NCBI GenBank assembly: GCA_910583735.1
Contig: CAJTXS010000004.1
Location: 23,820-87,819 of the forward strand
Source of the DNA: an uncultured Christensenella sp.
GTDB taxonomy: Bacteria; Bacillota; Clostridia; Christensenellales; UBA3700
DNA length: 64,000 nucleotides
Direction of reading: 5' to 3'
The position numbers and the translations under genes are program-made. The notes beneath the pieces were generated by a model that saw nothing but the letters and a program-made list of their open reading frames with translations, searched no databases and had not been told where the DNA came from. Shown piece after piece: positions 1-7,285 of this stretch (position 1 is the stretch's first letter; each line of letters opens with the position of its first letter).

Positions 1-65
1 GTCGTTATCAACCGTCGTTATCAACCGTCGTTATCAACCGTCGTTATCAACCGTCGTTATCAACC
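1..65. repeat. 13-bp tandem repeat, five copies, cut by window edge
   Basis: Five perfect head-to-tail copies of GTCGTTATCAACC fill positions 1-65, and the array may continue to the left. It lies beyond the terminator of the tRNA-Pro gene and encodes nothing obvious. It is probably an intergenic simple repeat prone to copy-number change. Confidence 0.9.
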
Positions 66-69
66 GTCA

Positions 70-110
70 ACTAAAATAAAATCGGCAAACTTCATACGAA
101 ATTTGCCGAC
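70..110 (-). terminator. Terminator of tRNA-Pro
   Basis: On the minus strand, TCGGCAAA and TTTGCCGA pair around a short loop and are followed by a T-rich run (TTTTATTTTA). This is a standard intrinsic terminator just downstream of the tRNA gene. Confidence 0.75.
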
Positions 111-113
111 TCA

Positions 114-190
114 TGGTCGAGGTGGCGGGACTTGAACCCACGACCTCACGGTCCCTAACCGTGCGCGCTACCAAACTGCGCTACACCTCG
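114..190 (-). tRNA. tRNA-Pro(AGG)
   Basis: A full cloverleaf can be folded on the minus strand. The acceptor stem is CGAGGTG/CACCTCG with discriminator A and an encoded CCA. The D arm is GCGCAGTTTGGTAGCGC, the anticodon stem CACGG/CCGTG, the loop TTAGGGA, and the T arm contains TTCAAGT. Position 37 is G, as is typical for proline tRNAs. The anticodon reads AGG. An A at position 34 is unusual for a bacterial proline tRNA, where UGG, GGG or CGG are normal. Confidence 0.93.
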
Positions 191-320
191 ACAGCCATAT
201 TATTGTAGCACAACGTATTGCCAAAATAAAGTGTTTTTTATCCCTTTTTCAGCTTTTTTCCAATCTGACTCATATGCTTTTGCTTGCCTCTCGGCGCGGC
301 GGTACGCTAACCTTTATCCA

Positions 321-362
321 CGGAAGGTTTTCGGTCAACACTTCCGACTAAAAAAACCGAGG
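321..362 (+). promoter_or_regulatory. Putative pseudoknot riboswitch in the queT leader
   Basis: CGGAAG (321-326) pairs with CTTCCG (341-346). The loop contains TCGGT (331-335), which is perfectly complementary to ACCGA (356-360) after an A-rich linker (ACTAAAAAA). This is an H-type pseudoknot with an A-rich third loop, the general architecture of class I preQ1 riboswitches. The 3' pseudoknot strand runs into the GAGG Shine-Dalgarno of the next gene. CTCGG at 290-294 could pair with CCGAG (357-361) as an alternative fold. The downstream gene is of the queuosine-precursor transporter type, which fits. I did not match the exact preQ1-I consensus, so the ligand is inferred. Confidence 0.5.
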
Positions 363-370
363 TATTTATC

Positions 371-1108
371 TTGAAAAAGTTCCCTGTCAAAGCCGTATGC
401 CGCGCAGGTATAATTGCGGCTATGTACGCAACTCTCACATTGACTTTAAGCCAATTCGCTTACGGTCCGATTCAGCTGAGACCCGCCGAAGCATTGACCT
501 TGCTCCCTCTGCTGTACGCGGAGAGCGTACCCGCGCTGTTCGTAGGCTGTCTGATTGCCAATCTGCTCTCCCCATACGGCGTATGGGATATCGTAATCGG
601 CAGCGCAGTCACTTTGGCAGCAGCAGTATTTACCTACTTTACCCCTAAATTCGTCAAAAAGCCTATATTGCGAGTCGTTATAGGCGGAATATTCCCCGTA
701 GTGCTCAACGCGCTTATTTTGCCGCTGATGTGGCTGCTTGTCATGGGCGACGCGGGATTTTGGCTTAATCTGCTGTCGCTGGGCGGAACGCAGCTGATAT
801 TCGTATACGCGCTCGGCGCTCCGCTGATATTGCTGATGAGCAGATACGCCGTTAGACCGCGTTCGCCCTTTTCGCTCACCAACCGCTACGCGTTATCTAC
901 CGTCAAGCGCTCTCCCGCCACGCCCGACGGGAACGAAAGTACCGCCGATACCGTCGACGGTACAGATAGCGCAGCAAGCAGCGGCACCTGCGACGGCGAC
1001 GCGTTATCATCCGATGCATGCGCCGACAATGTCATCGATTCCGACGATGCTGCCCCATGCCCCGACGCCAAAGCGAATAAAGAGGGCGACGATTCTGCGC
1101 GGCATTAA
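371..1108 (+). CDS. queT: QueT-family transporter (ECF S component, queuosine precursor)
   Basis: This 245-residue membrane protein would be the substrate-binding S component of an energy-coupling factor transporter that imports a queuosine precursor such as preQ1. Residues 1-160 hold about five hydrophobic segments and match the QueT family (PF06177), including the early stretch IQLRPAEALTLLPLLY. The start is TTG at 371, with GAGG 8 bases upstream; the leader can fold a preQ1-like pseudoknot over this site. After about residue 175 the protein has an odd hydrophilic tail rich in Asp, Ser, Ala and Thr that normal QueT proteins lack. No ECF energising module is nearby, so it probably shares a common one. 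Confidence 0.85.
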   Translation: MKKFPVKAVCRAGIIAAMYATLTLTLSQFAYGPIQLRPAEALTLLPLLYAESVPALFVGCLIANLLSPYGVWDIVIGSAVTLAAAVFTYFTPKFVKKPILRVVIGGIFPVVLNALILPLMWLLVMGDAGFWLNLLSLGGTQLIFVYALGAPLILLMSRYAVRPRSPFSLTNRYALSTVKRSPATPDGNESTADTVDGTDSAASSGTCDGDALSSDACADNVIDSDDAAPCPDAKANKEGDDSARH

Positions 1109-1398
1109 GTTATACAGAGCGATACCGCCGTCGATATAGCGCGCCGCGGCAGCCGATTTATAAATGCCGCCCATACCGCGCAGCCGTCGGCAATATTATA
1201 TACTGTCTGCCTATATTAAGTTTATAAGTTAAGCGCAACCATTTTTATCGAATATCCCCGCATGTTTTGCTTTTTCATTACTCATAGGCGCAAGTGAAAA
1301 GTTATGGGCTCAATAGCTTATTTATGTCTGTCTTAAGTTATTCTATTGCGCCGCTTTACGGTCATTAAGTTCTTAGATATAATTATTTCGATTGCATA
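1109..1398. other. Gap without a gene
   Basis: No convincing reading frame or RNA gene was seen here. The left part is GC-rich and the right part AT-rich, leading into the promoter of the esterase gene. Confidence 0.6.
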
Positions 1399-1427
1399 TT
1401 GCAAATTATTGTTAAAAGTTATATAAT
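1399..1427 (+). promoter_or_regulatory. Sigma-70 type promoter of esterase gene
   Basis: TTGCAA (1399-1404), a 17-bp spacer and TATAAT (1422-1427), 31 bases upstream of the ATG at 1459. The spacing and hexamers are close to consensus. Confidence 0.75.
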
Positions 1428-1458
1428 TAATTAACGATATATTAAGAGGGATTGATTT

Positions 1459-2379
1459 ATGTCTTTTGCAACCGTAGTATTTGATTTTATCGACGTGCTC
1501 TTCGACGCGCCGCAGAATAAGTGTAAAGCGTGCAAAGATAAGGATAAACAAGTTGCTATCGATAAGGACATCGTGTACGACGCCGAGCGCAGCGATATCT
1601 GCAAGCTCGACGTATTCTATCCATCGCTGCGTAGCGACAGGAAGCTGCCCGTAATATTCCATATCCACGGAGGCGGCTTCGTCGCAGGCGATAAAAAGCA
1701 CCGCCGCGGCTTGAGCACTTGGCTGGTTAAAAACGCCGACGTATGCGTATTTAACGTCAATTACGGTCTCGCGCCCAAGGATAAATTCCCTCAGCCTATC
1801 ATCGACCTCGTCAAGGCGTTTAACTTCATGATGTCTAAGGCGGATAAGTATAATATCGATACCGACAGAATCTTCGTACTCGGCGATTCCGCAGGCGGAT
1901 ATTACAGCGCAATGTTGGGCGCGCTCCACTGTAGCAAGGAGCTGCAAGATAAGTTCGGCGTGTCGTTGAACGGTAAGATTTACGGCGCGATACTCGATTG
2001 CGGCATCTACGACCTCGAGCAGGCGCTCAGCGCCAAGACGCTCTTTAATATCTCGGGACATATCGTCAAGGATTACCTCGGCACGACTATCGATAAAATC
2101 AGAGAGTACGAGCTGTGCGATCTGCTCTCGCCTATCAATTACGTCAACTCCGACTTCCCCAAGTCGTTTATCACCTATGCCGAACAGGACTTTTTCTGCA
2201 AGGGACAGGGAGAAGTCTTAATTAAAAAATTGGAAGAACTGGGCGTAACGTGCAGACATTATCATTCCGTAAAATTTACGGAAAACCATACCTTCCCCCT
2301 CACTTGGAACAGCAAAGGCGCCAAAGAAAATAATAAGCTGATGCTCGACTTCCTATCCGAAGTCCTGTCCGAGCAATAA
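1459..2379 (+). CDS. Alpha/beta hydrolase, hormone-sensitive-lipase-like esterase
   Basis: A 306-residue cytoplasmic carboxylesterase-type protein with no signal peptide. The oxyanion-hole motif HGGG is at residues 70-73 and the nucleophile elbow GDSAGG places the catalytic Ser at residue 144. The C-terminal SVKFTENHTFPL probably carries the catalytic His. This matches the HSL/Aes group of esterases (COG0657), which act on short acyl or aryl esters; the natural substrate cannot be read from the sequence. GAGGG lies 9 bases before the ATG and a good promoter lies upstream. It appears monocistronic. Confidence 0.85.
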   Translation: MSFATVVFDFIDVLFDAPQNKCKACKDKDKQVAIDKDIVYDAERSDICKLDVFYPSLRSDRKLPVIFHIHGGGFVAGDKKHRRGLSTWLVKNADVCVFNVNYGLAPKDKFPQPIIDLVKAFNFMMSKADKYNIDTDRIFVLGDSAGGYYSAMLGALHCSKELQDKFGVSLNGKIYGAILDCGIYDLEQALSAKTLFNISGHIVKDYLGTTIDKIREYELCDLLSPINYVNSDFPKSFITYAEQDFFCKGQGEVLIKKLEELGVTCRHYHSVKFTENHTFPLTWNSKGAKENNKLMLDFLSEVLSEQ

Positions 2380-2526
2380 GCTGCCGCGCGCCGTAAACTC
2401 GGTATTCCTGCATTGCGACCGCCCATAAAAGACAAAACTTTTCTCTCTTTTTTTACGCACATTTTAAGCGCATACGCGCATAATATTTATTGACATATTT
2501 TTTACATATAAGTATGCTTTTTTGTG

Positions 2527-2555
2527 TTGACTTGGCAATAATAAAATGGTATCTT
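2527..2555 (+). promoter_or_regulatory. Promoter of the 22-aa gene, with an adjacent inverted repeat
   Basis: TTGACT (2527-2532), a 17-bp spacer and TATCTT (2550-2555). Just downstream, GAGTTAA (2562-2568) and TTAACTC (2573-2579) form a 7-bp inverted repeat in the start-site or 5'-UTR region, which could be an operator or an mRNA hairpin. Confidence 0.6.
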
Positions 2556-2608
2556 ATAGGCGAGTTAAGCAGTTAACTCATTGACAACTTAATAAGGAGG
2601 TGCAGTCT

Positions 2609-2677
2609 ATGAGCAAAGTGTGGATGGCATTCAAGGAATACGTCAGACAGTACGGACTTTATATAAAGCTGTTCTAA
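2609..2677 (+). CDS. Free-standing 22-residue small protein
   Basis: An ATG at 2609 preceded by a perfect AGGAGG 8 bases upstream opens a 22-codon frame ending in TAA at 2677. The product begins MSKVWMAFKEYV and ends YIKLF. It has a net positive charge and alternating aromatic and charged residues, consistent with an amphipathic membrane-binding helix. It has its own promoter, an inverted repeat in the leader, and a hairpin-plus-T-tract terminator 20 bases after the stop. Promoter, SD and terminator together argue for a true tiny gene rather than chance. It is not obviously a leader peptide because nothing follows. I do not recognise the family. Confidence 0.7.
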   Translation: MSKVWMAFKEYVRQYGLYIKLF

Positions 2678-2697
2678 GGACGTATACATAAGCGGAG

Positions 2698-2723
2698 CAA
2701 TGCGAAAGCATTGTATTTTTTTA
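2698..2723 (+). terminator. Intrinsic terminator of the 22-aa gene
   Basis: CAATGC, a GAAA tetraloop and GCATTG, followed by a run of seven T (TATTTTTTTA). Confidence 0.85.
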
Positions 2724-3544
2724 CCCTTTTTTCAGAAAATTCTATAATTTAATAACCTTTTTATCACTTACACTAACACAAAATATTAATAAAATAACTT
2801 CGTAAAATTTCTTAGGACTTTTTATATCCTATAAGCTCCCATACTCATTACCTTATCCACACAGACTTCTTCAACCGCTTTGTATAATACTATTTTGCCG
2901 AAAGTACTTTTTTTTATTTGCCTCACACTCGATACGTTATAGACAAATAATATTAGCTTGCGCTTTCAACCGCATCGGCGCATACTCTCAACCGCTTTCA
3001 TTAACTCGCTTTAGTTGATAAGTTTCAATTTGTTTGTCCCGTGCGAGTTCTTTTACCGAATAATTAATAATAGTGTTCCTTTCTTATCGATTCATCACGG
3101 CACGCCAATCGCTCGCAAACTCAGACTTTATTTACGAATTGTAACTTATTTTTCCCACATGCGATATTTGCCGAAATAATTATAAATACTATATCCCCCA
3201 AGTCATATCGACACACTTTCAATCGCCTATAGCAATATATATTAGCTGATAGTTTCAAGTTGCTTTCCCAAAACACTTCTCAGAAAACAAATACCGCCCC
3301 CTCTTAAATCTCGTCAGCACGCCATCAATTGCCTTAGCCGAGTTGCCATAGTCAATACGCTTTAATTTATTATTCCTATATTTAATACTTTTCAAAACGA
3401 TAAATAACTGTATTCCATACCCTACCCGACAATCATAAATCGGCCCTTCACCCCAACATATATTTATTGACTTATCTTGCTCATGTATAGTATATTTATA
3501 TAGCTATCGGCTCACACTAAGCCGAACGCCTATCAATTAATTAC
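2724..3544. other. AT-rich gap with degenerate short repeats
   Basis: About 820 bases without a supportable gene. A degenerate motif like TTTCAACCGCTTT recurs (near 2869, 2963, 2986, 3210 and 3263), often followed by an AT-rich stretch with TAATACT or TATATTAG. No clean repeat unit or RNA fold was found. It may be decayed DNA next to the tRNA-Ser integration hotspot. Confidence 0.5.
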
Positions 3545-3633
3545 GGAAGCGTAGCGAAGTGGTCATAACGCGGCAGTCTTGAAAACTGTTTGGGTGCAAG
3601 CCCCCGGGGGTTCGAGTCCCTCCGCTTCCGCCA
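3545..3633 (+). tRNA. tRNA-Ser(TGA)
   Basis: A class II tRNA of 89 bases with acceptor stem GGAAGCG/CGCTTCC, discriminator G and encoded CCA. The anticodon stem is CAGT/ACTG with loop CTTGAAA, giving anticodon TGA. It has a long variable arm. A decayed copy of its 3' half is found at 17159-17211, so this gene is the probable attachment site for the genomic island that follows. Confidence 0.95.
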
Positions 3634-3640
3634 AATTTAA

Positions 3641-3690
3641 AAATCCGAGTTAATAAAGCTACGCCTCTTATTGATTCGGATTTCTTTTTC
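3641..3690 (+). terminator. Terminator after tRNA-Ser
   Basis: AAATCCGA and TCGGATTT pair as the base of a long hairpin, with GTTAATAA/TTATTGAT extending it, followed by CTTTTTC. Confidence 0.75.
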
Positions 3691-3736
3691 TATTTGAATA
3701 CACATATTGTTTTCAATCAATGTTTATTAGTTGGAC

Positions 3737-3765
3737 TTGACTAACAAACTAAAAATTGCTAAAAT
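3737..3765 (+). promoter_or_regulatory. Promoter of the HNH-NTPase gene
   Basis: TTGACT (3737-3742), an exact 17-bp spacer and TAAAAT (3760-3765), 43 bases before the preferred ATG at 3809. Confidence 0.75.
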
Positions 3766-3808
3766 AATCATAAGATTTTAGCTCAAATTTATAAGAATGG
3801 AGCTTGAT

Positions 3809-6448
3809 ATGCCTAAGAAAAATCGTATCACAATTCCAAATGCAATTGCCGATAAAGTGTTGTTTAATCATAATCGAACTTGCTGTGTTTGCAGAATCCC
3901 AAACAAGGAAGTACAGATTCATCATATTGATGAAAATCCGGCGAATAATGCTATCAATAATTTAGCCGTCTTGTGTTTAGATTGCCATAATAAAACACAA
4001 ATAACCGGTGGATTTGGTAGGCATCTTAACGCAGGACAAATCATTTTATACAGAGACCAATGGCTTGAAATGGTAAAAGAACGTAACCATACCTTAGCTT
4101 TAGCTTCTCTTTCCATTGAGAAATCAAACATTAATAGCTGGAAAAAAGTTGATTTTTCTAATCAATGCGGGATAGAAAATGCGATTGCCGGATTAGGTTT
4201 AAACCAAAACAATGTAATCAGTTGTCCTAAATTGCCGATTTTTGATGAAGCTTATAAAAATGTAGATACCATTCACTTTGTAAATATTATAGGAGAATCA
4301 GGCTCAGGAAAATCTTTGACTGCTTTCCAAATTGCATACGAATTTTTCAAAAAAGGATATGATATATATTCCTATATTGGTGGTGAACATATAGAATTAA
4401 TAAGTCATTCGCCAGCCTTGTATATCATTGATAATGCTCATTTACACCAAGCTATAATAGATAAAATTAAAACCAAAGTCAATTCAAATATTAAGTTGAT
4501 ATGTGTTTACACCGATTCGACAAATGTAAAAGAACAAGCTGTTAGAATAACGACCAAACAGGCAGTAGATGTCTTATATGAGTATTACAAGAAGAATGCT
4601 CAATCAATAATTCCTATCGTAAAGAAATTTAATCGTAATTTGGGCGTTGAATTCGGCGATATTTCTTATGCTAATTTGATTGAGAGTGCCAGGATGCAGA
4701 ATAATCCGTATTCCTTTAACTACATAATCAGAGGTGCTGCAGATTATATAAAAGATAAGATTGTAGATTATAAAAAAGATGGCGTTAGTGAAATATTAAC
4801 AATAATAGCCCTGCATCAAATTTTGACCGCCGATGATTTTATCACGACAGAAAAAATTAACGAATTAATAGAGCCTAAAGTAATTGCTAAAGATTTTGAA
4901 ACGAAATTAGTATTTAATGATAAAACGCTTGTGAAAAATAATTCAGGCTACAAGTTCTCTCATATTCATACTGCAATCAATTATTTAATTTATTATATCT
5001 TGAATTCCTTTGATAATCAGACTTTTGCAAATAAAACTTTTTGGTCTTTTTTCAATAGCAACACCTATTCTCTACAAGGTTTGTTGTGGTTAGTCAATAA
5101 TTTAAGATCTTCCAAGTTTAATTATAAAACAAATAGGCAAATTCTAAGCCTATTTACTACTGAAGAAATAGAATCTATTTATGATAAATTACACGAGAGA
5201 AAAAATGAACCTTATTTTCTAAATATTATTGAACGAATTGAACACTATTTAAGGAATAGAAACGTTAACGATAAAATTGACGAATATATTAATATTATCA
5301 ATTCGTGTCAAATTGTTGATTTACCAAGTGTCGGTGCCTTTATTAATATGCAAATAAATAAAGGAAATGATAATAACTACTTAATTCTTAAAAAGATTCA
5401 AGACAATATTGATCATTCAAGAATACTAAATCTTTTTAATGAGTCCTCTTCAGAAGCTTTTATATACTTTGTTTACTTTTTCAATAGACTTTCCTACGGC
5501 TTTAAGGGGTGGAACAAAAAAGTAACTAAATATTTGGATATAGACAAATTCACATTGAAAATTAAAAATATTTCAATGGATTATCTATATTCGATAGTAA
5601 ACATAGCAGCTACTTTTAGTTTTCGTGATAAAAATTTAACTATGATAAGGGATGCATGTGTCGATAAAATTCTTTTTTATTTAAACAAAAATCCTATTGA
5701 AACGTGGCAACAAATAGATGATAACTCCTTTTTTATCCTTTGGGGATATCATAGCATCTATAATAGAACAGTTAAAAAATCCCAATATTATAAAACAGTT
5801 CAAGCTAAATTTATTGATGCTGTAGATCCTTCTTTGTTGGCAAGTCAAATCTCATCTAACATTTTATATCACTGGCAATCAATAGCAAATTTATTAGAAG
5901 TCATATATTGCTTTGATAAAAATAAATATTTTCAAATAATTAAAAAAGTTAACTTAAATGCACTTTCTTTAAATTTACATGGACTTTGGGGAACAAGTCA
6001 AGAATTTGAATTTTTGCGAGTCTTCTATTATGATAGCAAAATATTAGAAAATATAATCTTTCTTTGTGAACTGGATATTGAACAGATAACAATGGATATT
6101 TTATTTTTTTCTACAACCGGTGCAATTTATCTAAATAAAAAAGGAAAGAAATTCAATATTGAATCTTGCCGAAATGAATATATTCTTATAGAGGGTTTAT
6201 TAAAACTTGCTAAAAAGGATATACAATTAAGCATAAGTCTTATCGTTGAAAATAAGGAAAAATTGATTGAATTTATTAAAGGCTCTATTAATGATTTTGA
6301 TGATAGCGACATTAAACTAAAAAAATTCTTGCATAAATCATTGAACGAAATTAAGAATGAATTATCGCAATCCGAGTTATCTCAAGAAGAATTGGATACA
6401 CTATTAAATTTGAATAATTATAATCTTACAAATACAACTAATAATTAA
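3809..6448 (+). CDS. HNH endonuclease-P-loop NTPase fusion, probable defence effector
   Basis: An 879-residue AT-rich island gene. Residues 25-60 form an HNH finger with Cys pairs C25/C28 and C56/C59 and the His-His at 38-39. A P-loop domain follows with Walker A GESGSGKS (162-169) and a Walker B-like LYIIDNAH (204-211). Residues 300-879 are mostly helical with no motif I can name, possibly a sensor. Nuclease plus STAND-like NTPase plus a long helical tail is the usual build of single-protein anti-phage effectors; that role is inferred. An ATG at 3797 is also in frame, but GGAG at 3799-3802 sits 6 bases before 3809, so 3809 is preferred. It is monocistronic with its own promoter and lies next to the tRNA-Ser attachment site. 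Confidence 0.75.
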   Translation: MPKKNRITIPNAIADKVLFNHNRTCCVCRIPNKEVQIHHIDENPANNAINNLAVLCLDCHNKTQITGGFGRHLNAGQIILYRDQWLEMVKERNHTLALASLSIEKSNINSWKKVDFSNQCGIENAIAGLGLNQNNVISCPKLPIFDEAYKNVDTIHFVNIIGESGSGKSLTAFQIAYEFFKKGYDIYSYIGGEHIELISHSPALYIIDNAHLHQAIIDKIKTKVNSNIKLICVYTDSTNVKEQAVRITTKQAVDVLYEYYKKNAQSIIPIVKKFNRNLGVEFGDISYANLIESARMQNNPYSFNYIIRGAADYIKDKIVDYKKDGVSEILTIIALHQILTADDFITTEKINELIEPKVIAKDFETKLVFNDKTLVKNNSGYKFSHIHTAINYLIYYILNSFDNQTFANKTFWSFFNSNTYSLQGLLWLVNNLRSSKFNYKTNRQILSLFTTEEIESIYDKLHERKNEPYFLNIIERIEHYLRNRNVNDKIDEYINIINSCQIVDLPSVGAFINMQINKGNDNNYLILKKIQDNIDHSRILNLFNESSSEAFIYFVYFFNRLSYGFKGWNKKVTKYLDIDKFTLKIKNISMDYLYSIVNIAATFSFRDKNLTMIRDACVDKILFYLNKNPIETWQQIDDNSFFILWGYHSIYNRTVKKSQYYKTVQAKFIDAVDPSLLASQISSNILYHWQSIANLLEVIYCFDKNKYFQIIKKVNLNALSLNLHGLWGTSQEFEFLRVFYYDSKILENIIFLCELDIEQITMDILFFSTTGAIYLNKKGKKFNIESCRNEYILIEGLLKLAKKDIQLSISLIVENKEKLIEFIKGSINDFDDSDIKLKKFLHKSLNEIKNELSQSELSQEELDTLLNLNNYNLTNTTNN

Positions 6449-6471
6449 GAGTTCTAAAAGTAAGTTATATA

Positions 6472-6593
6472 AAATTAATATATGACATATATTGTCAAGT
6501 ATAATTAAGGAATACGCGCGGCACTATTAAGAGCCGCGCGCATGTTTGTAATCAAGCAAAGAACATAGCCGCCGTCATATCGATACAATTATC
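6472..6593. repeat. Left copy of a ~120-bp direct repeat (3' end of MBL gene and its terminator)
   Basis: About 90% identical to 17454-17575. It contains a hairpin (GCGCGGC/GCCGCGC) and, on the minus strand, the last codons of the metallo-beta-lactamase-fold gene (…MTAAMFFA stop). It is therefore a displaced fragment of that gene's 3' end, left by a rearrangement inside the island. Confidence 0.8.
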
Positions 6594-6600
6594 TATCCCG

Positions 6601-6975
6601 ATTAGTTAGCTAATAAAGAAAAAAGCGCGGCTCAAGTTTTCGCGCTAAGGTGAAAAAATGTCTTTAGTATTTCTTAAGTATATAAAGAATTTTTTTATCC
6701 GATGTCCTTGTCCGATTAATCGGACATCTGATAGTGATATCAACGTCGCAAGCTGCATTGTAGGCAGCTACGAAACCGATACCTTTTTCATTGCTTATAT
6801 TATAACAAGTCGAGAAGAAAATCGCAATAATTTGCATAATAAGCGATACTTAACATACGGCGCATGTCAATATATGACAGATTATATCATATATAAAAAA
6901 GCACGTATTGCCTATCGACAATTCGGATAGTCGCTACCGCATTAAAAAGGCTTGCAACGAGTACAAGCCTAAGCG
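6601..6975. repeat. Repeat family, copy A
   Basis: Begins ATTAGTTAGCTAAT and continues with a GC-rich hairpin (AGCGCGG…CGCGCT) and TCTTTAGTATTTC…. It matches copies at 21270-21634 and 23001-23229. It contains a perfect 16-bp palindrome, GTCCGATTAATCGGAC (6710-6725), that is broken in the other copies. From about 6764 it is identical to copy B and this identity runs on into the ATPase fragment. A 90-codon frame (6658-6930) has a fair SD (AAGGTG), but copies B and C lose the start or shift frame, so I do not call it a gene. Confidence 0.8.
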
Positions 6976-7285
6976 CTAAATGTCCGTATCGAGCAGAAAA
7001 TCGATAATATTCTTATGGATAATGCCGTCGCCCGAAAAATCGTGCTTATCGCCCGATACGACATACTTAGGATAGTTGTCAGAGACTTTACGCAGCGGGC
7101 GGAATTCGCGCTCCACCACCGCAGCGTCCGCAAGAAGATATGCGACCTGAATATACACCTTTTCGCGTCCCTTTGTGCAAATAAAGTCGATTTCGTACTC
7201 GCCGACTTTCCCGACGCTGATATCGTATCCGCGCGAAAGCATCTCGAGAAAGACGACATTCTCGTATAGCTTATTGTAATCTATC
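6976..7285 (-). pseudogene. 3' fragment of DUF4143-type ATPase gene
   Basis: The last ~100 codons of the full ATPase gene at 21635-22846 are repeated here with no base difference that I could find, from the stop codon back to about 7285, where the match ends abruptly. The P-loop domain is absent, so this is a 5'-truncated remnant. It comes with the upstream repeat (copy A), so more than 500 bp were copied together. The perfect identity implies a recent duplication or gene conversion. Confidence 0.88.

Noticed and set aside
1..65. CRISPR or replication iterons from the 13-bp repeat
   Set aside because: Units are contiguous without spacers and no replication gene is nearby; a simple tandem repeat is sufficient.
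2724..3544. Possible CRISPR array because of recurring CAACCGCTTT-like motifs
   Set aside because: The motifs are degenerate and irregularly spaced; there are no uniform repeats or spacers and no cas genes.
6658..6930. 90-codon frame inside repeat copy A, also seen as 73 codons at 21368-21589
   Set aside because: Copy B lacks the start and SD and copy C shifts frame and stops after 19 codons; similarity reflects duplicated non-coding repeat DNA.
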